A stretch of DNA of 64,000 bases, taken from Ligula intestinalis. Its lineage: Eukaryota > Platyhelminthes > Cestoda > Diphyllobothriidea > Diphyllobothriidae. Position 1 is the stretch's first letter. The number at the start of each line of letters is the position of its first letter. The position numbers and the translations under genes are program-made. The stretch spans positions 8,549,947-8,613,946 of the forward strand of contig JAYGXS010000006.1 in the NCBI GenBank assembly GCA_036362985.1. The letters are read 5' to 3'. The notes under the pieces are model-generated. The model did no database searches. It saw only the letters and a list, made by a program, of their open reading frames with translations, and was not told the DNA's origin. Shown here in pieces: positions 25,160-37,690 of the stretch.

Positions 25160-28100
25160 ACCGTGCAACCTGTGCATGTATCAACCTTATTAACGCATGT
25201 GTCCAAATATTATACGATTAACAATGATTTAGGATTTTCGATAGAATCAAAAACGTCTGGAAGATAATGCTCTTATTCCAATGATCGTAATTTTTTCTTC
25301 TGATCTGCTTTGCAGAGTTCTCATTTCCTCCTCCACTGCCGGACGGAATTCTTATAAACTTCGAGCCTACAATACTTTTACCATTGCTAAATCTATACAG
25401 GCAAAGTAGCTAATAAAAACGAAGAAAATAACGATCGGATAAATATGTGATTTTATGGTCACAAAATGTCCTTTACATATATATTTTCAATTTACTCCGA
25501 CGGCACCTTCTTTGGAATTAATTAGGCATGTTGTTTACATTTCTACGCCAAAGTCAAAAATTTGAGGTCTATTTAAAAAAAAATATCCTGTTGGTAAACC
25601 TGAGAAGTACGTTATCCAACTGAGAAAAATTGTGTGGAAACCCACACCTGCAATGCAATATAATTATTCTTGCACTAAGTAGTTCATTTAAACAGTGACT
25701 TTCCTTGCCACACATTTTTAAAGTCATATTATATTCGAGAAGAATAAACAGTAAGTGCAAGAACGTTTGCCAAATGGGACACATTGAACACAATTTTTTA
25801 AACTGCAAAGAGCAGAAAGCGCATGCATGATTTTAAAAGTGCACAGAAGGAGCAAGCCTGCTCCTCGTCAGACCTCGTCACAACATCTTATTTATTTTTC
25901 TATCTCATTGGGAATTGTACGATTATATTTTATTTCAAATAAAACCTTCGATGGAAAATCAAAGCCAATGTCTTACTTTCTATGATTACGCTTAAATTCA
26001 CAATTTACACATTATTCACTATAATTTCTCTAGATATTGCTCCTTGCTAGCTACAGGTGAAATGCAAAAACCTTTAGTTTTCAAGTAAGGTGTGCAAGCA
26101 TGCAACATTTTGAGATGCATCTTGAAGGAAACGCAACCCTCACTGGGCATATTTGTTTAAATGTATGACTGTATTAAAATACTCATAATAAAGGAGATAC
26201 ATTACTATCGCAAAATCGAGCAAATGACAATTGCTTTATATTGCTTGTTCAGGACAAAAATATGTTTACAATCAGAATACATTCGTGAAAATTAAAAAAT
26301 GTTATTTATTAGTTAAATAATGGTAACACATACCACGCTGATGAATGTAAGCTTACCATAGACGCGAAAACAATGACGCAGTTTTTCCTTTTTTCAGTTT
26401 GCTTCAATAAATACATGCGAAATTACTTAATTCTAAACGAAGCGTACTTATTTGTACTTTGTTCGAGACATTGGTTAAACAAGACATTATTCTTTTTTTC
26501 ACGGGAATATATGTAAAGGGTTTATATGTAATGCGATTAGGTCATATCCATGTCCTCTTAGCAAAATAAGGAAACACTTTTTACTGTCGAATGTTTTTGT
26601 TTGCAACAAAATTTTGTGCGTTTAAACGGTAATCAACAACGGTCACCAATTGCACTTAGCACAACACTTTTGGATGTACATTACCTATTTGATCCTCCGT
26701 TGTGTGGAAATGGCTAGCAAAACGCGTATGAAAATCTGGTTTGAAATTTACTTGTCCTCCAAATGAAACTCACGAAAGGCAAAATATGTTTAATTACAGT
26801 AGAGAGGACCTAAAAACAGCATTAATTCGTATTCGGCAAACGGTCTATAAAAATAACTTGTTTAAGCGTAAGCATGCACACTGCGACGAAACTTAGTATT
26901 GTTTGCTCTATTTTGTAAGGATAATTTCACAAAATCCTTTTTTTGTGGCATTATGTTGTTGCGTCTTAGCGTCATTCAAACACTTCTAGTAAGTAAGGCA
27001 AGGAAACCTTCAAAATTTAAGTCGTGCAAACGTAAATGCAAAAAACGTTTCATTTTAGTTCTTGAATTAATCTTATAAGCTCAAATTTCTCTAAATATAC
27101 ATGCTCTTAGGCCCCGTCTTAGCAGATGACCACCACCATAACGACAATCTTTGCACTATGTCAAAATAAACAGCAAATGTGTGCGTATATGCAATGTAAT
27201 TCAAAGTTAGCTCAACAAGTCTAAGGTTAATATCATCGGCAGACGAAAACCCCATACATGTTTAACAGAGCATCTGAAGAAATAAAGGATATACAGCCTG
27301 CGCAATACGCATTCGAAGAAAGATTGATCAATAAAATAACGTTCGTAAAATGGAAAAAAACATGATTGTTTATATGAATACGTTACTGTATGTTAGCTGA
27401 AAAGCGTGTGCAAATGTAAATTTGGAATAATGCAAAACATTGAAAATAAATAAGTAAACAAATTACTAGAACTCAAATCACACACAAAAGCAGTGCAAAC
27501 TTAAGTAGGCTTACCTGACTAAAACTTAAAAAATAAAAAAAAATAATTATGAGCTTAAAACTGTTCTTAAATGTTAATATGTTATGCAAACGAAAAAATT
27601 GAATAATGCATATCTCTGACGTATGCAAAGTAAAAATATGTGTGGCGCTTGGCACCGCAAACTATTTGTATATAAATCCAGAATCGTTAGTTTGACAACA
27701 AATAATTTGATGTGAACGATGTCCTACAAACCAAATTCTTTTCTTCCGGGAATATGGAGAACACCAAAATATTATGAAAGAAAAAGCCGAAGGAAATGTC
27801 CATATTTGTCATACCCAATGAACTGTGAGTATAAACTGTTTATAGTGTGATTTTTCTTGCGAAATTATTAGAATATGTAAAAATATATAGTACCTTTTAT
27901 ATGATTTCGCCAATTAGTCAAAAACAGGGCTACGCGTTTTTGATAATAGCATAAACAAATATGAAATTTTAACGCAATCACATGTTGTAACCTATCAACG
28001 TGCTCAGATTGCAAGCATTTTTTTAAAAAGCTTGAAAAAGCTCATCGCCAATTTTTTTATCAGCTTGAACATTTCCCATGGCATGTTTGATTCTAGACTT

Positions 28101-28640
28101 TTAAGTGTATGTCAGAGAGAGTTTCAGCATAATCGTCAGGTTTAAGTGTTCAGAAACATTAAAATGATCTTCAGAATTAAGCCAAATTATGCACCGGTTA
28201 TGACGTAAATTCAGTTACTTCAAATCAAAACATTTATGGCGTTCTCTTAATGCAGACAAGGCTGCTTGTAACACCAGAAAACATGCATGTTTATGAAAAT
28301 AACAAATTTCGGTAAGTAAAAGAATATGACTTTCCATGCCGTGCACAGGTAATGATGGGTTTTGTTCTGTCGGCGACAGGGTTTCTTTGATGTTAACAGC
28401 GTCAATTGTATTGTGACATTTAAAAAACTCACTTTATGGCATCTCCGTTTGAAATAACGTCAAATTGTCTTACAAAACACTTTTGTCAACCTTTTTATCA
28501 CAGTGACACTCAGATGCAATATATTGCAGCTCCTGTTTATGCTTTTGTCTCTAAATAACCGTTTTATACAAGTGAAGCCATTTTTGTCTCAGACCTGCAT
28601 GTTTTACAGTTGCATATAACAATGGCTCAGTGAGTACCAG
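25160..28640. other. AT-rich stretch with no gene recognised
   Basis: Open frames are short (79 codons at 25569-25808 minus, 60-61 codons at 27473-27655 and 28247-28432 minus), without recognised domains. I see no RNA gene or structured repeat. Confidence 0.5.
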
Positions 28641-28654
28641 TTAACAGAGAATAT

Positions 28655-29050
28655 TTGGGTTGTAAACATATCAAGCGAATTCGTAAAAACTTAAACAGAC
28701 ACATTCCAAGAAAATTTAATTTGAAGAAAATGTTGTTCACTGCACTACTTCTGTTAGTCCAAAAGTGTTGTGATACTGAATATTGTGGCCAAACTGCAAA
28801 AACCGTCTCCACACGCATTGAATTGATTGGCCGTGAAGAAACGTGAGCATTTCTCCGAAGTGACTATGCTTTACCTTAAAACAGGAGACACCTTTGCATG
28901 GAACAAAACAAGCAGTGGTCCTCTTAAAATGGCCGGGAGTTTCTCAAAGCCATAAAGGCCGACGAGCCATGCATCGACTGATACATCGACTTCGATGGTA
29001 TTCATATGCATGTCAAAGACCGACGGAACAGACTAAGTCCGCACGACAAA
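28655..29050 (+). mobile_element. Penelope-like element relic (PLE-5), GIY-YIG tail
   Basis: The plus-strand frame 28655-28846 ends with CDTEYCGQTAKTVSTRI, which matches the core of PLE GIY-YIG nucleases (YxGxT, then a conserved Arg). After the stop, other frames continue with a C-terminal-like stretch around CIDRYIDFD (near 28975-29000). Only the nuclease end is left, broken by stops. Identification rests on this short motif, so it is less certain than the other copies. Confidence 0.55.
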
Positions 29051-29059
29051 TACTAACTA

Positions 29060-30475
29060 AGTGCATCCCTGCTTATAACGCCTCACCCTATAAAACTATT
29101 GATTTGTTGCTGCAGTTTAGAAATTTTAGTTTATCTTTGTACTTTTCCTGTTATTTTGAAGAAAATTTGGAGCACCAAACTCGAAAACTAACCTACATTA
29201 TTTACCTTTTATCCCAAAGAACATATTTTCTAAGAGTATTTAGTGTATATCTCGCTTATTTCTTACGCTTATAGGTCTTCATAGGTCTTTGTATAAGCAT
29301 CGAATATTAAATATTCCCAAATGTCGCATGTTCATATAATTGTTATTATTGGTCACTAAACAACTGTTACAAAACTACTTTGAATCAGCACTAGCCAACA
29401 TGGTTTATACGCATTTCTTTTAAAAAGTGTCGCATGCTACTCTGACTATAATATGCACCAACGACTCAAAAATAACTGGCCATTTCGATGTATCTGACTT
29501 TAAAATGTGCAAACATTCCCAGCAGAGAATTCAAAAGAGTATTTGGCGAGCATTCGTAGCTTTCGCTAAATTCTGTTTGGGCGGTTTCAATTTGATAGGG
29601 AGGAATACAAATGAACATGCTGGTAATTATGTTATCACAAAACGCAAATTGGTTATAGGGCAAGGGAGGGGCGTGGGGTTGGTAGTTATCAGTTGATGAG
29701 TTTTTGGTTGAGTCTGCACAGAAAAATTTGCGTTTCGTGATAACATAATTACCAGCGTGTTCATTTAACCCCTCCCTATATAACTGTAACGGCCCAAAGG
29801 GAATTTATAGAAAGCTACGTATGCTCGCCAAATATTCTTCTGAAGTCTCTCACAGTGTTTCACTGTTTTGTTAATATGGGCTAAATATAAGCATTACCTG
29901 AAGTGCACTTAGCTCAGCATTGAAAATAAGAAAGATCAAATGAAACGGTATAGCTGGTGACATTTTCTTGCTGGCCATAGTGTTTTTTTGACAGTGATGG
30001 TGCTTATACGTAAAATGAAAATTAAACCATGCGGCACTTGCAAAAAGGTCAACTTTGTTTCCAAATGCGAATGGCGTGTTTCAACTTCCGTTTCTGTTAT
30101 AAAGTCTACTATGTTGCGTGCGAAATACCAATTTCTGTAGACTATGAAGATTGTTGTGCTCCACTTAGTTTGGAAATAAAAAATAACCAAAAACCGCATT
30201 ATCTTGTTTTGGAGCAGTACTCATTCTTATTATCTTTCGTAGCCTCCATTTTACTGTCAGTCTGGGCTTATCAAGAAGGGCAAAAAATAGAGTTTGCGTG
30301 TTTTCACAAGGAGCGCGTGTCCCCATTAAATTTTTTTCGTTATTAGCAATCAGCAAAATCTGCAAAGGTTTCTGTATGTAAATAGCATAAAATATTTATG
30401 TTTATTCTTTTGTGGGTAGTAAATTGCTAGGAGGTTTTGACAGATTTGTTGAATTCATTTAACTCAATTGTGAAA
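29060..30475. other. gene-free stretch around the foldback element
   Basis: Outside the foldback, no coding region is supported. The frames at 29936-30199 (minus) and 30029-30346 (plus) overlap on opposite strands and carry no domain I recognise. Confidence 0.45.
29521..29851. repeat. foldback element with about 130 bp inverted arms
   Basis: The left arm 29521-29650 is matched in inverse by 29725-29851. The inner 40 bases are nearly identical (TGGTAATTATGTTATCAC in both arms), and similarity continues outward through TATTTGGCGAGCAT with small gaps. The loop of about 74 bases is G-rich. There is no coding content. It may be a foldback/MITE-type element or an inverted duplication of a PLE or LINE terminus. 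Confidence 0.75.
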
Positions 30476-30479
30476 AAAC

Positions 30480-30545
30480 CTCGAGTCCTCGGCGGGAGTT
30501 GATCCCACTACCACTGAGCTACGAGACACGCCGTGCATAGTGGAT
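30480..30545 (-). repeat. tRNA-like fragment with lost anticodon arm
   Basis: On the minus strand, GTCTCGTAGCTCAGTGGTAG is a good tRNA 5' half and pol III A box (plus coordinates about 30507-30526). It is followed almost at once by GGGATCAACTCCC, a T-arm/B-box-like palindrome, then GAGGACTCGAGGTTTTTTC. The anticodon arm is missing, so this is a deleted tRNA or tRNA-derived SINE head ending in a T run. Confidence 0.5.
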
Positions 30546-31085
30546 GTTATTGCACTTAAATTAATTGTTCACGCCATATTTACTGTTCGTATGGGATCAA
30601 CCATTACGGAACAGCATTCTGACTGCCCAAACAAGAGTGCCTAGGCAGTCACCTTGAATCCACAAAAATGAATACTAGGCTGACTTTATTGTTATGGGAT
30701 TTTTGCAGATTCGCAGCTTGTGCTTGATTGTGTTTAGGCAGTCGATCGGTCTTGAAACTGATAATTACTTTATCCTGACAGAAAAGCTTACGGGAAAACA
30801 AAAAAATAGGACTGTTAGTACAAATGAACCAAAATACACACTACCATTTCTTCAGGCAACGTCAGACGCAGTTTTGCAGACTCGCTGTAGTGAGATTGGA
30901 AAAATAAGAACCAAGCATAAGGACTTTAGCTAGTGTAGCATTAAGCGCAGCATTTTCAGCAAAAAATAGCAATAACAAGTTCAGTTTATAATGAAAATAT
31001 GTTCATTATGCCAGTTTAGAGGCAATTGTAAATAGTTAGTAATGCACCTCTTGGGCACCTTCCAACACATTGAAAACCGGAAAAA
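30546..31085. other. gene-free stretch
   Basis: One 79-codon plus frame (30694-30933) has no recognised domain. Nothing else is supported. Confidence 0.45.
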
Positions 31086-31092
31086 ACCAAAT

Positions 31093-31174
31093 ACAAACTC
31101 CCTATGTTGCAGCCAGTATTAGTTTTGCTTCAGGTGTTTTTGTTTTATCAATACTGGTGAGATAGGGAGTTTGT
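31093..31174. repeat. stem-loop with two paired arms
   Basis: ACAAACTCCCTAT (31093-31105) is perfectly inverted at 31162-31174, and inside it CCAGTATT (31113-31120) is inverted at 31150-31157. The hairpin lies at the 3' side of the LINE-D relic on its coding strand, where it could be part of that element's 3' end. Confidence 0.6.
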
Positions 31175-31189
31175 TTCAGACTGCGGGCT

Positions 31190-32040
31190 GCTGCTTTAGC
31201 AGCATTATATTCAGCATGACGCCTGGCGGTGTCCAAAGTCCACGAACGCCAGCAGAGTTAAAAAGAGATTCCACCGAGTCAGCAACAAAAAATTGTTAAA
31301 TTTGTCCTGAATGAAGACAACTAGTTATAGCTCTGTTAAACGTAGGGTAACTTTGCTGGGTTTTAATACTTTTGGGCAACTAATTCCAGATGGATATGGT
31401 GTTTACTGAAACAAGGTGCCGGTACCTAACTGTACATGCCATTTGAAGAAATAAAAATACGTCTCGATGACTGGCGCGTTGAGCGTGCTCAAGCTGCCTC
31501 ATTGTACTACGAGGATTAAAGGTTTGACTATTCAAAAGTTTAAACAGTAAAATATACCCTTCTGCAATCAACGAAGCCACAGGGGATCCAGCTGTATAAG
31601 ATCTCACCTTTGTTGGTAGGTAAAGTTGCAGTGTTCTGAAGTGAAAACTATTCTAGTGAAGAAGTGCTGCACCGATTCTATTTTCTTCTGTTCACTACTG
31701 CGCAGAAGACTGAATAGGGGTGAGCAGTATTCAAAACTAGGTCTCACGTACATATTATAAAGGCTAGTTATAACCATGATAGTCTAACAATTTCTAAGGA
31801 TAAATCTGGTGGTTCGGCGTGCTTTCGAGAATAGCAGGTCACAGTGTTCTGACAAATTGAGACTATTTGAGTAGGATATGCCCAAATCCTTGATAATTCC
31901 TGGGACATTTAGTTCGTGGCCGTCAATGCTTAATTCCGGTTGATGATCGTCGCCAACAACCATAACGGAACATTTATGCCATGAAATGGTGAGGCGCTAC
32001 GTGCAACACCACTGGGTGAAGCATTGGAAAAGATGACCTT
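31190..32040 (-). mobile_element. LINE relic (LINE-D), C-terminal reverse transcriptase region
   Basis: Translating the minus strand in changing frames gives LSIDGHELN, DLGISYSNSLN, LYNMYVRPSFEYCSPLFS and KKIESVQHFFTR. These are landmarks of the region after the polymerase core in CR1/Jockey-type LINE reverse transcriptases. The sequence differs clearly from LINE-A, B and C at the same positions, so it is another family. No endonuclease or catalytic core is present, and several stops interrupt it. Confidence 0.7.
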
Positions 32041-32813
32041 GAAAGATATTTTTTTGAAAAGAGGAGATTATTGTCATTTAAAGGGAACACAAATAAATAT
32101 TAACATTTGCACGAACTGAAAAGTACGGACTCACATTCAATCAATATACCACATATGCTTTACATTGATACTCCATCGTTTATCGGCATTAAGTTAAGTT
32201 GTATGACTCACTCTCTCTATACCATATTCGGAAGTCATGTCAGTCACGGAAGGAGGATGGCCCTTAATTAACTTAATTCTGATTGTGAACAAACCATATG
32301 TACTGTAAGCAGTAGCTACGTGAACAGTATGTATTGTATTATTGATTTTGACCACCTTTATAAATTTAACTACATTTTATCGAAAACCCAAACAAAAAAT
32401 TTATTGATTGCATTCAAATGATAGCAAAATAAACAATATTTTCAAATTTTATAATGAAAAGGTTACTTCTCCGTTTAAAAATTACAATTTAGTTTTGTAA
32501 GACTGTAAGGTGCTCCTTTATTTTACATAACATCCGGTATGTGACCTATAATATCCAAAGCATGCTGCGGGGTTTTTTTGCGATGCATGATACTTCTACT
32601 TTAAACGTACATTTTCCCAAACACGATGTACACAGTGCACATTTTCTAAACGCTGAATACAAATGTACAGCCAGTAGATTTCCAAGTTATTTGGCTGATT
32701 AGAAGCGATTTTCTTATCAAACTATACATGTTTTTTCAAGTAGAGAAGGCATAATTTTGACGACAATAAGACTAAATTGCTATCCCGTTTATGCTATCAA
32801 TAAAATATATAAT
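32041..32813. other. AT-rich stretch, nothing recognised
   Basis: No open frame of note, RNA gene or repeat was found. Confidence 0.5.
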
Positions 32814-32952
32814 ATTCCTTACATCATAGCCGGAAGACGAAGAATAAAAAGAGAAGATTTATATGACCAAAGTTGATTTTGGCTGACGTTTTGCTTTGGT
32901 CCCAAAAATTGTCTCTACTCTTTCTTCATCGTCTGGGGATGATGTAAGGAAT
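32814..32952. repeat. palindrome of two PLE-type terminal pieces, head to head
   Basis: The segment is a nearly loop-free imperfect inverted repeat with arms of about 70 bases, both ending outward in ATGATGTAAGGAAT. Each arm, read outward from the centre, resembles 44629-44707: CTTTGGTC, then a C/T-rich run, then GATGATGTAAGGAAT. The centre holds GGCTGACG, the inverse of the GTCAGCC that follows the hammerhead-like core at 44.6 kb. It looks like two copies of one retroelement end joined in opposite directions. Confidence 0.7.
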
Positions 32953-35640
32953 AATTTATGTGGACTTCAAATTTTTTTGCACATTAATGTTTTAGTAATT
33001 ATAAAGACAGTCAAAATAAAAGATAAAGGGCATACGTATTATATGAACACTTATTGCAGTACACACTGCTTGTAAGCGGTCAGAAAAAGTCTGTGTTCTA
33101 TTGTTTGTAAAATAACTTGAGAACAGACTACATGACAATCAGTGTTGGAGCCTTGCTCACTGCCAAGAAGCAAAATTCTATACACCTTTAGCATATGTGG
33201 GCATGTTACACGAATTACATGTAGTAATTTGTATGATAAAGTTATGCAGTTGAAGGTAAATGGTTTACAGTTTTGCATCTGGTGACTCCATAAGAGCAAT
33301 GGTTCATGCCAAAAGGTTTTAATATATTCAAAATTTCTAATAAATCGTCCCTTAATGCGTGCTTTGTTATATGCGGCAGACGCTGCGGTCAAACAGCTTT
33401 TTTGGACAGTTTTCATCCATGCATTGGTTAAGAAAGTTTAAACAAGCTGTGAGTGCAGTCAAATAACCGAGCAAACATCACGCCCGAGTCTAACATGCGG
33501 GACGAAAGATAAACAAACCAGAGCAGCATGGTGATCAAAAAACTATCAACAGTCAAAACGATGATTACTGTTGATTGTCGTTATAGGTTTGCATTAATGC
33601 CTGTATGTTATAACTGCTGCAAATGGCGCTGCATGCGTTTCTTTTCACTGCTTTTGTTGTTGTCTCTAATGATTGATCCACGACGGATCGTGTAAATTCA
33701 GGGAAATATAATTATTGTCCCAGCGATCTAGTTGATTAAATCTGACATGCTCGCCTGCATTGGCAATGTTTTTACGTAGAAATCATATTAATTTGTGACA
33801 GCTAGAATATTCTTTTAACTGTGATCTGCTAGTTGAATCCTCTTTTTGATCCATCTTATTCAAACTTGTTAACCATAATTTAGAAATTTCAACAAGAGAA
33901 TATGGCGAAAATGCGTCTTAGATAAACTAAAGCATTAAATACCTACTCCGCAGATTTAAGAAGCACTTAAATTATGTATTTTGATCATCAACACTCCTGC
34001 GTAAACGGCAAGTGCGAATAAGCATAATGCGAATAAGCAGTGTACTTTTATTTGAGACCATGTGACCACAAATGAAAAAAAGTAAGGGGCTCAATTGTAA
34101 TATTTATTTTTTATTGAGATGCATGGTCGATGTTCAAACAAACATTAGTTTTTTCAATGTAATGCAACAAAATGTCTTCAGTGGCACACGTATTCGATAT
34201 ATAAAACATTTTCGGAACGACCAATGTCAACTACTAACACTCATTATATGATAAAACGTATTGATGGAAAGGCTTTTTCGTGCAAGCGCTAATAATCCAA
34301 AGCAAATGTCACACATTGGTTTGAATTGGGTTTATCTTATTAACTATATTTCAAAATATATCTGCGACCGAATCTACATAGCTAAGTTATGTCAGATTAA
34401 ACATGGATCAACAGCAAAATTTATTAAATTTATGATATTTCGAGAGAGGTCTTAAGTTGCTGCTTCTCATTTGATAGTGAACATGATGCGAGATGTTAAA
34501 CAAACTAAATTCATACAGCAAAATCGACGCAAAAAAAGGCCACAAGCAATGGCCAAGACAATAGTCGATTATCGAAGAAAGTTTAAAAGCTATTGACAGC
34601 AAAACAGAGACAGACGTCTTTGGTAAAAAATTTAAGGATGGCAAATATATGAAAAGGGAGCCAATGTTACAAAGGCAGTGTTAGGTTCACTGAATTTTTA
34701 CGCACTCCTCTCCCACCTTTTTACTTAAGACGTATTGCCCATTTTGCTTCCATAATGTTTTATTTTTCTTACGCTATTCATTAGCCATTTGGCCATTTCT
34801 TATAACCTTTTTATTTGTAACGATTTTAGGCATTAAATAAATTGCATGTTCGCACGCAAAGAGCTTTCGCAAAATATTGGGGATCTTATAAATCTTCCTG
34901 TTTTTGATATTTTTAAATGTGCACCTGGGAAAGGTTGGCTCAAAAATATAATGTGTTGATAGATATCCAGTCTGACAACATTTGTGTTTATCTGTATTCT
35001 GCTACTACGTATTATTAACCAGCAAAATCAATTAACCAAGAAGCGCGAAAAAAAAATCAATCACCCCAGAGATTTTGATAAATGCGTTATGGCCCCTAAT
35101 CCCCAAAAAAAAATGCATATCATTATTTGAGTTGAACGTCGTTCATCTTCGTCTACAGCATATATACTAATGATGTACTCCCTTTGAAGATGGCAGAAAC
35201 ACCATAATTTATTAGATATAGGGAACATCAAAAGAGATCTTCATCTGCTCTTCTTTCCCAATGCTTTTAATTCACTTAATTAAGTACCACGCCCTATGAT
35301 ATTTTGATCTTTCTGTGCGAATTTAATTTTGTATTTTATAATTTGTCACACAAATTGGGCAATAAGAGGTAGCAGCTGAACCATTTTCTTTGAAATCTGA
35401 TGAACGTACTGAATCCTGTTCTTTTTATCATAATATTTACACCTGGGAAACTTTACTAAAGATAAACTGTATTTTAATGCAAGAATCAAACAGAAGTCGA
35501 GTAGGTAGAACGGGAGACGACCCGAAGTCACATAGAGTCAAGCACATTGTCGTATCTGTATCAGTATAGTGAGGGTTTGTAGGAAAACGTCATTTGACTG
35601 CCCTATTTGTACATATGTGCAGTGGAAGCACAAATATTGT
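32953..35640. other. stretch with no gene recognised; one unassigned 121-codon frame
   Basis: The minus-strand frame 33416-33051 (121 codons) is the longest here. Its translation has no domain I know and no nearby promoter or splice context, so I do not call it a gene. The rest is AT-rich with short frames. Confidence 0.4.
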
Positions 35641-36828
35641 TCCTTAGACTGTTCGCGAGGCCAGTTATCCTGTGTCATAGGATAAAAATAGGAGCAGACA
35701 GTGAAAACACTCCTCATGGATTTTTAGGAGAAAAACTGTCGCCCCTGTGGAGGTAATGCGTGGGATTTAGGAGAATAAAAAGGGTTTTTTTGCACTAGGA
35801 AGGGGCATTGCATAGGTTCCCGGGATCATCACCGTGTGGAAGCCACGTCCTGATTCTTCCTTGCTGATTACAGAGTCCGCCAACGGAACTGAAAAAACAG
35901 AGGCATCCGTCCAGATCGTCGACAGTCCGCTTTGCGTCGAACCAAGAGTGAATTTTTAGGCCGTCAGGTGTGGCTGATAAGATCACCAACGGGTAATCAC
36001 GGTACGCAGATAGCCAAGTAGGGTAGACTGCGGAGACCTTCGCATGAGGCTATGCGTAGGAGGGCGTTAAAAATAGAAAACGTGAATGCATATAAAAACT
36101 AATACTACTGAAAAATTGGAATTAGTATTATTATTATTGCAAATTGTCTGTTACGATCCATCGTGCACTGCTATGTCGATCCAGTTTTTGTTTAAAACCC
36201 TCTAGCAATTCCAACATAACAACGTCCTGAGGAAGCGCATTCCATGCTCGGACCACCCTTTTTGAAAATAAGTGCTTCCGAGCGTCCAGCCTGGCCCCTG
36301 TCACCTTTAGTTTGAGAGGATGACCCCTCAGATTCGTGGTCCTTGCTAATTCAAAAAAATCCCCTGATGTAAGACTGCAGTCTTGAAGACGAAATACGCG
36401 GAATGTTAGAAGCAGGTCCCCCCGAAGTTGCCTGTAGCGCAAAGGGAAGAGGTTGAGATTCGACAGCCGTGTTTCATAAGGCTGCGAGCCCTGCCCCATA
36501 ACAAGTTTGGTTGCGCGCCGTTGTACCTTTTCCCGGACGTTGATGCCTTTCCTGGCCCAGGGTCTCCAAGTTTGGATAGCGGGTTCTAGGTGCGGTCGTA
36601 CGAAGGTTTCGAAGACTTTTGTGAAGCAATCTTCATCGAAGGTAGAACAAACTTGTTTGACGAGGTATAGGATCGACATCGCGGACTTGACAACCTTTGT
36701 ACAATGCAGGGAGGGTTTAAGCGAGGGCGTGATCCAGACTCCCATGTCTTTCTGGGCGTTCACTTCCTTCAATGGCATGTCATTCAGTCGGTAATCCGTG
36801 CCGTTTGAAGCACCGGAATTGTCAACTC
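35640..36828 (-). mobile_element. 5'-truncated CR1/Jockey-like LINE (LINE-C)
   Basis: The minus-strand frame 36778-36134 (214 codons) is uninterrupted. It matches the C-terminal part of LINE-B's polymerase (LKPSLHCTK, MSILYLVK, FVRPHLE) and then runs on through the complete domain end that LINE-B has lost, including NLFPLRYRQLRGDL and RVVRAWNALPQ. After the stop come a short AAT-repeat and an untranslated segment of about 450 bases. That segment is also found behind LINE-A, and its shared block AAAACTGTCGCCCCTG lies on the plus strand near 35735-35750. Homology to LINE begins abruptly at about 36828, as expected of incomplete reverse transcription. Confidence 0.85.
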
Positions 36829-37690
36829 ATTAAAATGTGTTAAACGACAGGGGACCAAGGCTCAATATAAGACTTGCTATTGGTGGTAGTATAAGGATTC
36901 TATGTGCCATTCAAAGAGGAGTGATAAGTGCATCGTTGTTTGCGACGAGCGCCGCAATGTACAGACTGGTATCACTGGTTGTAGCACTGATTACCACATT
37001 TGCTATTCTGAATTTTTTTAAAGTCATGATGGGATGCGGGCTTTTTTATGAACGTCTTTCTGACCGCTAGAAACGTATGGAATGTAGAAAGTGTTACCTA
37101 AGATACTTAGCGCCTTTATCATGCAGTTTCACTGCCTTTATAAATAGAAATATTGTATGGCTAATAGGTAAGTTTACGTAATGTTTTGTATTTGTTTGCC
37201 AGAAAAAAAATGCCTTTTTAAATGTGTACCTACGGTAAACATACCTTTCTGTTTAAACAATTGTTAGTTGCCGACTTTTCTAGAAATCTATAGATCAGTT
37301 CTCTAGAAGTCGAGATTAACAGCGTGCGCACTGTGAACAGTGTGCTGATGGAACTGTTTCTTCTGACTACGGGTTAAAAATAAAGTCACGTTGTTCTCAT
37401 AGGATGTTGAAATATACGTGAACAATACTCCATACAGTATCGGCTGCATCAATAAATTGACGTATATAATATTAAATAAATGAAAACCTCATAATCGTAA
37501 AAAAGCCCATAAATACAAAAATAACATTAAACACCGAAAATTACTCCATCCTTAAATATGCAATTTAAATAAGGCGTGATTTGCTTTCACACGACTACAA
37601 TAAACATTTTTGTGCAAGTCTTCCATAAAATATTTTAGAATTTATGATGGCAGTCAAACGTAATGTAAAAATAAAGACTTACTTTTCAAA
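36829..37690. other. gene-free stretch between LINE-C and LINE-A
   Basis: A 77-codon plus frame (36837-37070) has no recognised domain. Nothing else is supported. Confidence 0.45.

Noticed and set aside
33051..33416. 121-codon minus-strand frame as a gene
   Set aside because: No domain, no conserved neighbour and no promoter or splice context; length alone is not enough in 64 kb.
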